Assembly (NCBI GenBank): GCA_017436025.1
Contig: JAFSDX010000012.1
Span: 1 to 36,097, forward strand
Length of the DNA stretch: 36,097 nt
DNA from: Thermoguttaceae bacterium
GTDB taxonomy: Bacteria; Planctomycetota; Planctomycetia; Pirellulales; Thermoguttaceae
Reading direction: 5' to 3'
Shown here: piece by piece, positions 15,702-23,355 of the stretch
Layout of the letters: every line of letters begins with the position of its first letter
How positions within the stretch are numbered: position 1 is the first letter of the stretch
Notes under the pieces: model-generated
Database searches by the model: none
Seen by the model: only the letters and a program-made list of their open reading frames with translations
What the model was told of the DNA's origin: nothing
Translations under genes and position numbers: made by a program

Positions 15702-16871
15702 ATGAGCGACGACGGCGCGCCGCGCAAAGTGGCGCTGGAAGAAAATGGGAAAAAGAGGATTATTTCGCTTGCGGAACTCCGAAAGGCGGCGGCAAACGCT
15801 TCGATTTCTTCGGACGCGAAAGTTTGGATGGACGGTCGCGCCTATCCTTGGGCGGAGGCGAAAAAAATGTTGTCGCTCGCCGCCGCCGAGGACGCGAACG
15901 TTTCGCCGTCGAAAACGAACGGGCCGAACGCCGCCGTTTCGACGAGCGACGACGGCGCGCCGCGCAAGGTGGTGTTGGAAGAAAATGGGAAAAAGAGGAT
16001 TATTCCGCTCGAGGAACTCCGGAAGTCGGCGGTAAGCGCGTCGATTTCTCCGGACGCGAAAATTTGGATGGACGGTCGCGCCTATCCTTGGGCGGAGGCG
16101 AAAAAAATGTTGTCGCTCGCCGCCGCCGAGGACGCGAACGTTTCGCCGTCGAAAACGAACGGGCCGAACGTCGCCGTTCCTTGGCCGTCGCAAGCGATTG
16201 AAAACGCGAAAAAAAAGGCGAGCGTCGACGCGAAGAAACGGAAAACGCTCCTTTGGGGCGGCGTCGGAGCGAGCGCGTTTCTTTTGGTTCTTCTCGTCGC
16301 GTCGGCGTTGCTCGTTGTCGGGAGCGGCAAGAAAAAAGGAAGCGAGACGCGAGAAACGTCCCGAACGGAGCAAAACGCCGCCGAGGCGAATCGGGCGTCG
16401 GAAGTCGACGCGTCGATCGCAACCTCTGAAAAATCGGAAGACGGAGACGCCGGTTCGACCGACAAAGCGGGGAAAGATTCGGAAAACGGCCCTTCGGAAC
16501 AAACGTTAGGGGCGGAAACGTCGAACGAAACGGACAAGACGAACGAAGAGAATGGGAAAGCTCGGGAAGCCGAGGACGCCGGAGAGCAAAACTTTGCGCT
16601 CGACCTGTTTGAGCCTGAAACGACGGAGGGCGCGCCGAATTATCCCGGGCACGACGACGGCGAAACTGGAGAAATTTTTGGAAAGTCCGACGTCTCCGAG
16701 GAACCGTCGCTCGACTCTGAGTTCGCTTCGGAGGAAAACGTTTCAAGCGGCGCGTTCGAAACGAACGTCGAGGAGCCGCAAATCGAGTACGAAAGCGGAA
16801 TTGAGCGCGAAGAAATATGGCGAAATTTGGACGCGATGCAAAACCTGAAGGGACGAGCGTCGGAGGATTGA
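15702..16871 (+). CDS. Single-pass membrane protein with two near-identical 80-residue repeats (GYF_2/DUF4339-like)
   Basis: A 389-residue protein. Residues 2-81 and 82-161 are two copies of an 80-residue unit, each with KVxLEENGKKRII, a LxELRK helix and a closing motif WMDGRAYPWAEAKKM. The pattern (strand, Leu-rich helix, 'x-W-x-[DE]-G' then a Trp) resembles GYF_2/DUF4339 domains, which are peptide-binding or tethering modules; this is a tentative match. A positively charged stretch KKKASVDAKKRK precedes one transmembrane helix (about residues 184-206). The rest (about 180 residues) is acidic and disordered-looking, rich in Glu, Ser, Asn and Thr. The repeats probably face the cytoplasm. GGAGG at 15692-15696 decides ATG 15702. 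Function unknown. Confidence 0.75.
   Translation: MSDDGAPRKVALEENGKKRIISLAELRKAAANASISSDAKVWMDGRAYPWAEAKKMLSLAAAEDANVSPSKTNGPNAAVSTSDDGAPRKVVLEENGKKRIIPLEELRKSAVSASISPDAKIWMDGRAYPWAEAKKMLSLAAAEDANVSPSKTNGPNVAVPWPSQAIENAKKKASVDAKKRKTLLWGGVGASAFLLVLLVASALLVVGSGKKKGSETRETSRTEQNAAEANRASEVDASIATSEKSEDGDAGSTDKAGKDSENGPSEQTLGAETSNETDKTNEENGKAREAEDAGEQNFALDLFEPETTEGAPNYPGHDDGETGEIFGKSDVSEEPSLDSEFASEENVSSGAFETNVEEPQIEYESGIEREEIWRNLDAMQNLKGRASED
15705..16184 (+). repeat. 240-bp tandem duplication within the gene
   Basis: Two units at 15705-15944 and 15945-16184, period exactly 240 bp. The segment 15823-15930 is identical to 16063-16170 over 108 bp; the first halves differ at scattered sites. Confidence 0.95.
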
Positions 16872-16934
16872 CGCGCCGACGTTAAGTTTTGGCGAGGGCG
16901 ACGAGCGTCGAAAGATTGACGCGCCGACGTTAAG
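16852..16934 (+). repeat. 35-bp direct repeat across the gene's stop codon
   Basis: A 35-bp unit starting GACGAGCGTCG and ending CCGACGTTAAG occurs at 16852-16886 and 16900-16934 (period 48 bp) with two mismatches. The first copy contains the TGA stop of the preceding gene. Confidence 0.9.
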
Positions 16935-16979
16935 CCTTTGCGAACGGCGAATAGAAGGATAAGGCGGAAGGCGGAAGGC

Positions 16980-17011
16980 GCCGTCGCGACGCGTTGAAAC
17001 GTCGCGACGGC
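16980..17011. other. Perfect 12-bp hairpin between convergent genes
   Basis: GCCGTCGCGACG (16980-16991) and CGTCGCGACGGC (17000-17011) with an 8-nt loop. No T tract on either strand. It lies between convergent genes and may act as a transcription or mRNA-end barrier. Confidence 0.5.
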
Positions 17012-17060
17012 AAAGAAAGCGCGCGTCAAAACCGCCGCCGACGTTTCGGACGAACGCCGT

Positions 17061-17978
17061 TTAGCGCAACGGAAGCGTCGCGATTTTGGCGTTTAGCGTC
17101 GCGAGATACGCCGGAACGTCTTCGACCGGCTTGCGCGTGTGCCAGCCCGGCAGGAGGTAAGCGTCGATCGTCGGCGTGAAAATCGCGTTCTTTTCGGTCA
17201 AATTGAGCGTAACGAAACCCATATCGCCCCAGTGCCCGATCGACGGAAAACAAACGGTCGGAACGTTTTCTTGCGTCTCAATCGTCCACCAATGCCAATG
17301 CCCGAACAGGTAGCCGGAGAATTTCGGGCAAGCGAGGAGCGTTTCGGCCAACCGCGTTTCGGAGATCGGGTGATGGCAGCCGACGAAAACCGGTTTGTCG
17401 ACGTATTTTTTCAGCGTTTCGGCGAGCCATTCGCGTTGCGCCGGGTCGATTTCGCCGCGTACTTCGCCCTTGAGGTACGAGTCGAGCAAAATGAAGTCGG
17501 CGCGCGGCGTTTCGACGATATTAATGTAGCGGTTTTCGAGAATCGGCGCCTTTTCGAAACGCTCCGGAAAAACGGCGCGATAATTTTCGAGGCGGTCGTG
17601 ATTCCCCATCGCGACTTCCCAGCGGATTCCGGCCTTTTCGAGCGGCTCGACCATTCGGCGGAAAATCTTGTAATCTTCGGGTTTGCCGGCGTCGTAAGCG
17701 ACGTCGCCGTAAATCAGGAGAGTCGCCGGACGCGGGTTCATCGCTAAAACTTGCGCGACGCTTTTAATAAAACGCGACGATTGTTGCGACGAGTCCGGCT
17801 CCCGAACGTGAATGTCGGAGAAAATCGCGACAAGATTCGGATCGAGCGGCGTCGGTTCTTCGGCGGCGAGCGCGAGCGCGGCGAACGGGTCGCGCGCCGA
17901 ACCGGCAAAAACGGCGGAGAGCGCGGCGAAGGCGGTCGTTTGCAGGAAATCGCGGCGGTTCATCGAACGAAATTTCAT
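17061..17978 (-). CDS. Tat-exported calcineurin-like metallophosphatase
   Basis: A 305-residue protein. MNRRDFLQTTAFAALSAVFAG is a twin-arginine signal. All five metallophosphoesterase motifs are visible: FSDIHV (Asp55, His57), YGDVAYD (Gly91-Asp92), GNHD (125-128), GCHHP and GHWHW, which bind the two metal ions. It would hydrolyse a phosphomonoester or diester in the periplasm; the substrate is unknown. Start: ATG 17978 has AGGAG at 17989-17993; a longer frame to 18050 lacks a site. It lies 214 bp downstream of the Gfo/Idh gene at 18193-19554 in the same direction, so it may be the last member of the DUF1080-Gfo/Idh unit. Confidence 0.92.
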   Translation of the reverse strand: MKFRSMNRRDFLQTTAFAALSAVFAGSARDPFAALALAAEEPTPLDPNLVAIFSDIHVREPDSSQQSSRFIKSVAQVLAMNPRPATLLIYGDVAYDAGKPEDYKIFRRMVEPLEKAGIRWEVAMGNHDRLENYRAVFPERFEKAPILENRYINIVETPRADFILLDSYLKGEVRGEIDPAQREWLAETLKKYVDKPVFVGCHHPISETRLAETLLACPKFSGYLFGHWHWWTIETQENVPTVCFPSIGHWGDMGFVTLNLTEKNAIFTPTIDAYLLPGWHTRKPVEDVPAYLATLNAKIATLPLR

Positions 17979-18192
17979 TTTGATAAATCTCCTAAAATAA
18001 CGGGTTGCGTCGTTTGCGGTCGAGCTTCGCCGACCTAACGGCGTTCGCAAACGCGGGCGAGCGTCGCGACGTTAAACGGCGACGTCGACCGTTAGTGTTG
18101 AAACGCGAAACCGGGTCGACGTCGGGAATAAAAGGAAAGTTCGCCCGCCGGTTCGCAAGCGCGAAACGGAATATCGGGCGATTTTCAAAAAA

Positions 18193-19554
18193 TCAAACGT
18201 TCGGGAGTTCCCAACCTTCGCGGCGCGGACGCGACAACATCGCGTTCCCTTCCGGCAGGTTGCCAAATTCCTCTTTTTCGGCGTCCCAGAAGATCGGTTT
18301 GCCGACCGGCGCCGTCGCGCGGACGATGTTGATCAACTCGCAAATCGTCGTCGAGCGTTGCCCGATTTCGACGTCGGCGTTGCATTTCGCGCCGGTCTTG
18401 ACGCACTCGGCCCAGTTTTCGACGTGGTAAATCGTTTCGTCGCGCTTGTTTTTCGCTTCTTCCGGCAACGACGCGGCCAACTCTTTCGGGTTCGACGCAA
18501 TCTTGTGACGGTTGATTTCGAGCTTGCCCTTTTCGCCGACGACGATGCAGCCGAGACCCGGCCCGCGGTCGCCGTCGAGTTCGAAACGAGCTTCGACGCC
18601 GTTCGGGAAGAGCGCCTTCACCCGAGCGCGCGGGCCGACGACCTTCGCCATATGGTAGTAAGCGGCGCCGGTTTCTTCTTCGGAGTAGGGGCGGTTCGTG
18701 AATTTGCCGGAGTCGCGGATTTCGCAGGGCTCTTCCAAAATGAGTTGCGTCGGGCCCGTAAGACTCGTGCCGATCGCCATTTGCATTTGGTCGAAGGAGT
18801 GCGTGCCCCAACCGGAAACGCCGAAGCAGAGGCCGCCGGCGTCGTAGTCGCCCCAGTTGCTCCATTGGTATTGGATTTCCGGAATGCAAGCGCGGAGTTT
18901 CGCTTGGTTCGTCCAAATATCCCACCAAGGTTCGCAGTCTTTCGGGTCGAGTTGGAAACGCGGGTCGTGATCCGGGACGACGTTCGGCCCGACGAAGTTC
19001 GGAACGAGAACCGTCTTAACTTTCCCGATCGCGCCGTTTGCGATTTGGTCGCAAGCCCAGCGGCAGAGCGGGAGCGAACGTTGTTGCGTCCCGACTTGCG
19101 TTACTTTCTTGAGCTTTTTCGCGGCGTCGGCCATCGCGCGCCCTTCTTTAATCGTCAGCGCCATCGGCTTTTCGATGTAAACGTGCGCCCCGCAAAGCAT
19201 CGAGTGGATCGCGACCCAAGCGCGTTGGTGCGTCGCCGTTTGGCAGCAGACGCCGTCGAGTTTTTCCGCTTCGATCATCTTGCGGAAGTCGTCGTAAGCC
19301 TTGAGTTGCGGGCGGTTCTTCGTGTAATTGTCGAGGCGCGGCTTGAAAATGTCGCAGACGGCGACGAGTTCGCAGTCTTTCGCTTGGGAAACGACGTTCG
19401 CGATGTACGTCCCGCGACCGCCGAGCCCGACGACGCCGATTCTAACGCGTTCGCTCGGGGCGGTTTGCGCGTCGAGACCAAGGACGCGTCCGGCGACGAG
19501 CAGAGGGGCGGCGACGGCGGTCGATTTCAACAAAGTTCTTCGAGTCAGTTGCAT
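18193..19554 (-). CDS. Tat-exported Gfo/Idh/MocA oxidoreductase
   Basis: A 453-residue protein. LTRRTLLKSTAVAAPLLVAG is a twin-arginine signal (Arg5, Arg6), so it is exported folded, presumably with NAD(P) bound, as known for Zymomonas glucose-fructose oxidoreductase. The Rossmann motif GLGGRG is at 43-48 and the family Glu-Lys-Pro motif at 128-130 (YIEKPMALT). The C-terminal domain (FGVSGWGTHSFDQMQMA) is of the long planctomycete type. Such enzymes oxidise or reduce sugar hydroxyls, often at C3. Start: ATG 19554 preceded by GAGGTTACT. The next gene upstream, 199 bp away on the same strand, encodes a DUF1080 protein, a common partner in 3-keto-sugar pathways. Substrate not known. Confidence 0.92.
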   Translation of the reverse strand: MQLTRRTLLKSTAVAAPLLVAGRVLGLDAQTAPSERVRIGVVGLGGRGTYIANVVSQAKDCELVAVCDIFKPRLDNYTKNRPQLKAYDDFRKMIEAEKLDGVCCQTATHQRAWVAIHSMLCGAHVYIEKPMALTIKEGRAMADAAKKLKKVTQVGTQQRSLPLCRWACDQIANGAIGKVKTVLVPNFVGPNVVPDHDPRFQLDPKDCEPWWDIWTNQAKLRACIPEIQYQWSNWGDYDAGGLCFGVSGWGTHSFDQMQMAIGTSLTGPTQLILEEPCEIRDSGKFTNRPYSEEETGAAYYHMAKVVGPRARVKALFPNGVEARFELDGDRGPGLGCIVVGEKGKLEINRHKIASNPKELAASLPEEAKNKRDETIYHVENWAECVKTGAKCNADVEIGQRSTTICELINIVRATAPVGKPIFWDAEKEEFGNLPEGNAMLSRPRREGWELPNV

Positions 19555-19753
19555 AGTAACCTCGATTCAATAATAACGGAAGGGAAAGGAATTAAACGAA
19601 ACGATAATATTGGGTTTCAAACGCGACGTTTTTTGAAATCGGCGCGTTTTTTAAGTTTTCAAAAGTCGCGAACGAACGGACGAAAGCTCCCGACGACGCG
19701 AACAAAGTTAAAAACGACTAACACCTCGCGCCGTCGAGCGATTAAAATCGACT

Positions 19754-20554
19754 TTAAAGTTTTTTCAAATAAATGTTTTTGTATTCGAAATGGGAGGGCG
19801 GGCCCGGATGGATTTGGAGCCCGAAAACGCCCGCTTTCGGCGCGTTCGGACGTTCGTCGACCAGCTCCGACGTTCTGACGCCGTTGATGTATTGGACGAA
19901 GCGATTCCCGCGCGCTTCAATTTTGTACGTGTTCCAACCGTTCATCTTGATCGACTTGGCGATTTCGGCGGCGTTCCCGAATTGTTCGATCGTCTTTTTG
20001 CCGTCCGGCGCGAAGCGGGCCGACTGGCCGCGCCAAGCGATGATTTCGCCGAGCGCTTCGCCGTAAAGAATCCCCATAATGTCGCCCGGGTTAATGTCCG
20101 CTTGATAACCGTTCAGCCCGAAATTCCGTTTCGGGTCGGCCCAAGCGCGGTACTCGATCCCGCTGTTCCCGGCGTGAACGCGGAAGTCGGCGTAAAGGTC
20201 GAAGTCGCCGACCGGCTCCCCTTGCCAAACGAGGTATTCGCTGTACGGAACCGGCGTTTCCGGCGTCGAACGTCCGACGATGGAACCGTTTTCGACCGTC
20301 CAAAACTTGGAGTCGCCCTTCCAACCGTTCAGCGTTTCGCCGTCGAAGAGCGCGACGCAACCTTCCGGCGGCGTCGTTTGAGCGGCGGTTTGCGGCTCGT
20401 CGGCGAGGCAATTTCCGGCGGCGACAAGCGCGGCGCAACCGACGGTTAAGTTGAAAAGCGTTCGAGAAACGTTCGTCGACGCGGCGCGAAGGGCGTCGGC
20501 GAGTCGAGCAAAGGCGTTGCGACGGGGGAACGAGGGGCGCGAAAAACGCTTCAT
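19754..20554 (-). CDS. Exported DUF1080 protein (3-keto-disaccharide hydrolase-like)
   Basis: A 266-residue protein. A long signal peptide with a basic N-region and core LFNLTVGCAALVAAGNCLA ends near residue 51. The mature part is a concanavalin-like sandwich of the DUF1080 family, with the familiar CVALFDGETLNGWKGD, WTVENGSIVG, DFDLYADFRVHAGNSGIEYRA and GWNTYKIEARGNRFVQYINGV. Characterised members hydrolyse 3-keto-glycosides or act as lyase/hydratases on them. It lies upstream of a Gfo/Idh oxidoreductase and divergent from an AraC regulator, which supports a sugar-oxidation role. GGAG at the usual distance precedes ATG 20554. Family certain; exact chemistry inferred. Confidence 0.92.
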   Translation of the reverse strand: MKRFSRPSFPRRNAFARLADALRAASTNVSRTLFNLTVGCAALVAAGNCLADEPQTAAQTTPPEGCVALFDGETLNGWKGDSKFWTVENGSIVGRSTPETPVPYSEYLVWQGEPVGDFDLYADFRVHAGNSGIEYRAWADPKRNFGLNGYQADINPGDIMGILYGEALGEIIAWRGQSARFAPDGKKTIEQFGNAAEIAKSIKMNGWNTYKIEARGNRFVQYINGVRTSELVDERPNAPKAGVFGLQIHPGPPSHFEYKNIYLKKL

Positions 20555-20900
20555 CGCGAAATTCTCCTTCGGGTAAAACGACGTCGTTTTTGAAAAAATG
20601 AATTTGAACGGAAATCGAAACGCCGCGTTGCGAACGGCGTTTGATTGTTCGATTATCGTTTGATAACAGCGCGCCGCTTGTCGAACGTCGCGGTTGGGGG
20701 CGTTCGCAAGCGTCGTCGACTTTGCGATCTATTTTCCCGATTTTCAAGCGAAATGCAAGGAAAATCTTGATCGGCGCGCTCATTATATTAAAAATTTTTA
20801 AAAAGGTCTTGTATTTTTTTCGCAAATTTTGGTAAAATATCGGCGTCAAATGAAGCGAACGGCGCGGCGCGTCGACGGCGAAAGCGAAGGAGGAGATTTG
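20555..20900. other. Divergent intergenic region, DUF1080/AraC
   Basis: Holds the overlapping promoters at 20782-20838 and A/T-rich runs at 20786-20830. The minus leader would be about 220 nt. An AraC binding site is expected here but I could not pick out an unambiguous direct repeat. No gene. Confidence 0.5.
20782..20838. promoter_or_regulatory. Overlapping divergent promoters of DUF1080 unit and AraC gene
   Basis: Plus strand: TTGTAT (20809-20814), 18-bp spacer, TAAAAT (20833-20838), leading to the AraC gene. Minus strand: a perfect TATAAT -10 (20787-20782), whose -35 (AAGACC, poor) would fall at about 20805-20810 and overlap the plus-strand -35. A weak minus-strand -35 is typical of an activator-dependent promoter. 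Confidence 0.55.
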
Positions 20901-21722
20901 ATGGGGGGGAACGTTAAGATCGAAACGTTCAAAACGGCGGCGTTTATGAGCGAGTTGGCGGCGGGGTTTCCGTTCGAGGCGCTTTTCGGGACGACGCCGA
21001 ACGTCTGCTTGTTTGTTAAAAATCGGGCCGGGCGTTTTCTTTGGGGGAACGCGTTTTTTGTCGAGTTGTGCGGGGCGGCGTCGCTCGACGAGATTGTCGG
21101 CAAGACCGATTTCGACTTTTTTCCGCGCGATTTGGCGCTCGATTACCGCCGCGAAGACGAAACGGTCGTCGCGACGGGGGCTCCGATCGTCGACCGACCT
21201 TGGCTCGTTTGCAACGCGAATAAAACGATCGATTGGTTTTTGTCGAATAAATGGCCTTTGCGGGGGCGAGCGCGGCGCGGCGAGGCGGTCGAAGCGGCGC
21301 CGATTCTCGGAGTCGTCGGCGCGATGCGGAATTATCGCCGTTTCGATAAAACGACGCCGGAACAAAATAACGATTTAAGCGACGTCGTCGATTTTATGTT
21401 GAGTAATTACGAGCGCAAAATCGAGACGCGGGAGCTGGCGGACTTGGCGTTTTTGTCGACGAGTCAGTTCGAGCGTCGGTTTCGCGCGATTTTTCGGATG
21501 ACGCCGAGCCGTTTTTTGGCGGAAATTCGCTTGCGAGCGTCGGCGCGGCTTTTGACGTCGACTGATTTGACGTTGGCGCAGGTGGCGAGTCGAACCGGCT
21601 TCTTTGACCAAAGTCATTTCGGGAAAGCGTTTAGGGCGGAATACGGGACGACGCCGAAAAGGTATCGAGCCGAATACGGGACGCCGCGTTGCGAGTCGGA
21701 CGACGACGGCGCTAAAGAATAA
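20901..21722 (+). CDS. PAS-AraC family transcriptional regulator
   Basis: A 273-residue regulator. Residues about 25-145 form a PAS-like sensor: FEALFGTTPNVCLFVKNRAGRF, then GKTDFDFFPRDLALDYRREDETVVATG, typical of PAS_4. The C-terminal 100 residues are the AraC double helix-turn-helix: ETRELADLAFLSTSQFERRF and LTLAQVASRTGFFDQSHFGKAF followed by YGTTPKRYR. It therefore binds DNA and probably senses a small molecule in the cytoplasm. Start: AAGGAGGAG at 20887-20895 points to ATG 20901; longer in-frame starts begin at or near the promoter. It is divergent from DUF1080-Gfo/Idh and 138 bp upstream of an esterase gene, so it probably controls both, and itself. Confidence 0.92.
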   Translation: MGGNVKIETFKTAAFMSELAAGFPFEALFGTTPNVCLFVKNRAGRFLWGNAFFVELCGAASLDEIVGKTDFDFFPRDLALDYRREDETVVATGAPIVDRPWLVCNANKTIDWFLSNKWPLRGRARRGEAVEAAPILGVVGAMRNYRRFDKTTPEQNNDLSDVVDFMLSNYERKIETRELADLAFLSTSQFERRFRAIFRMTPSRFLAEIRLRASARLLTSTDLTLAQVASRTGFFDQSHFGKAFRAEYGTTPKRYRAEYGTPRCESDDDGAKE

Positions 21723-21860
21723 CGAGAAAATTCGGCGGCGCGACTTGCAATTTGAACGCCGACGTCGATAATAGAGAGGGTTCGCGGGCGTCGGCGCGTC
21801 GAGGGTCGAGGTCGGCGGACGAAAAAAGTTGGGTTTTATTCGGTTTAAGGAGGAAGAGAA

Positions 21861-22748
21861 ATGCGATTTTTGACGCAAACGCGATTATTGTTGGCGTTGG
21901 CGACGGCGTTGGTCGCGTCGTCGGCGTTCGGGTTCGAAACGTTGAACGTTTGGCCGTCGACGCCGCCGGGGGATAAAGCGGAACAATATAAGGAAAACGG
22001 CGGCCCGTATTACACGCCGACGCTCGAATTTTGGGCGCCGAAAGCTCCGAAAACGGACGCCTGCTTAATTATTTGTTGCGGCGGCGCTTACAACGGCGTC
22101 GCTTACGACTACGAAGGCGTTATGCCGCGCGATTTCTTCGTCGAAAACGGCGTCGCGGTCGTGATGTTGCGCTATCGGACGCCGCGTCGCCCGGGCGTCG
22201 AGAAACACCGCGCCGCTTGGCAGGACGTCCAGCGAACGATCCGAATCGTTCGTTCGAAAGCCGAAGAATGGGGCGTTAACCCGGAAAAAATCGGCGTTAT
22301 GGGCTTCTCGGCGGGAGGACACCTGACGCTGATGGCCGCGACGACGAGTCAAACGCCGGCTTACGAACCGGTCGACGATCTCGATAAAACGCCGTGCCAT
22401 CTGAACTTCGCGGTTCCGATTTACCCGGCTTACGCGCTGAGCGACGGCGTCGACGGCGAAAACAAAAATCGCGGAAACGACGCGACGCTCGTCGCCGACT
22501 TCGCGTTCGACGACAAAACGCCGCCGATGTGCTTCATTCACGGCGACGGCGACGGGTACTCGCCCGCAGGCTCGGTCGCGGTTTATTTGAAACTTCGCAA
22601 GATGAATATTCCGGCGGAGTTGCATATTTTCGCCTTGGCCGATCACGCCTTCCGCAACCAACCGCAAGACGCGCCGATTCGCAAATATCCGAGCCGCGTT
22701 CTCGAATGGCTGCAGTCGATGAAAATCGTCGAAAAACCGGCGAAATAA
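21861..22748 (+). CDS. Exported alpha/beta-hydrolase esterase
   Basis: A 295-residue protein with a Sec signal peptide (MRFLTQTRLLLALATALVASSAFG, cleavage near 24). The alpha/beta hydrolase core shows an oxyanion strand ICCGGAYNGVA (a variant of HGGG), the nucleophile elbow GFSAGGH (Ser150), an acid in HGDGDGYS (Asp229 or Asp231) and His262 in ALADHAF. It belongs to the acetyl-esterase/lipase group often found near glycan-degrading genes, where it removes acetyl groups from sugars; the substrate is inferred. AAGGAGGAAGAG precedes the ATG. It follows the AraC gene by 138 bp and ends before a strong terminator. Confidence 0.9.
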   Translation: MRFLTQTRLLLALATALVASSAFGFETLNVWPSTPPGDKAEQYKENGGPYYTPTLEFWAPKAPKTDACLIICCGGAYNGVAYDYEGVMPRDFFVENGVAVVMLRYRTPRRPGVEKHRAAWQDVQRTIRIVRSKAEEWGVNPEKIGVMGFSAGGHLTLMAATTSQTPAYEPVDDLDKTPCHLNFAVPIYPAYALSDGVDGENKNRGNDATLVADFAFDDKTPPMCFIHGDGDGYSPAGSVAVYLKLRKMNIPAELHIFALADHAFRNQPQDAPIRKYPSRVLEWLQSMKIVEKPAK

Positions 22749-22814
22749 GGAGTAAGGCGCGGAGCGAGGGCGAAGCGCGAATCCAAAACGAGCGACGACG
22801 AACGTCGAACGGGC

Positions 22815-22860
22815 GGCGTCGCGACGCGGGCGAACAAGCCGAGCGTCGCGGCGCCGTTTT
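22815..22860 (+). terminator. Terminator of the esterase gene
   Basis: GGCGTCGCGACGC (22815-22827) pairs with GCGTCGCGGCGCC (22843-22855), a 13-bp stem with one G-U pair, followed by GTTTTGGTTTTC. Confidence 0.75.
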
Positions 22861-23104
22861 GGTTTTCTTGCGCGGTTTCGTTGAAGTAAAAAGACTGTTT
22901 TTGAAAAGTTTGAAAATCGAGCGGTTTTGTCGAGGCGCGATGTTTGAAAAGTTTGAAAAGTGTTTGAAATTAACGCCGGGCGTTCGCGTTGAGAACGACG
23001 GCAAATTCGACCGATTCGACGGAGCGCGACGCTTGAAAGTTAGCGCTTTCTAATAAAAACGGCGAAAAATTTGAAAAAAGCGAGGAAAATCGGGGAAAAG
23101 AGGC

Positions 23105-23133
23105 TTGTTTTTGCCGTCGCGTTCCTTTATAAT
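23105..23133 (+). promoter_or_regulatory. Promoter of the second exported oxidoreductase
   Basis: TTGTTT (23105-23110), a 17-bp spacer and a perfect TATAAT (23128-23133). It gives a leader of about 215 nt before ATG 23356. Confidence 0.75.
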
Positions 23134-23355
23134 AGACGTATTCAACGGAACGCTGTTTTGGGCGAAAACTGTGCGGCGTCGCTTGTCGTCGGCGAACGCG
23201 CAAAACGCCGCGGCGTTCCGACAACGTTTATTCGGTTTTTTAACGCCTTGTCGCGTTGGGATTTGCGCGTTTGGGTCGAGCGGTTCGAACGAACGGTTTG
23301 GGCGGCGACGAACGAGCGAGCGCGGTTTCGACGCGAGGCGGCAAAGGTTTTGACG

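Larger units (their letters stand above)
22749..23355. other. Intergenic region with terminator, TTTGAAAA repeats and promoter
   Basis: Holds the terminator at 22815-22860, five or so TTTGAAA(A)(G) motifs between 22899 and 22970, and the promoter at 23105-23133 with a long leader of about 215 nt. A 37-codon frame at 22940-23053 is not supported by a binding site or family. Confidence 0.55.

Noticed and set aside
14961-16502. 513-codon minus-strand frame
   Set aside because: Covers parts of two supported plus-strand genes and their terminators; Arg/Phe-rich with duplicated segments mirroring the 240-bp repeat.
18358-19878. 506-codon plus-strand frame opposite the Gfo/Idh gene
   Set aside because: Shadow of a gene with clear Rossmann and signal motifs on the other strand.
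22940-23053. 37-codon frame beginning MFEKFEK
   Set aside because: Its start comes from the TTTGAAAAG repeats; no binding site or family.
23270-23300. GGTTCGAA stretch as part of a tRNA T arm
   Set aside because: No cloverleaf, acceptor stem or CCA end around it; no tRNA gene was found in the window.
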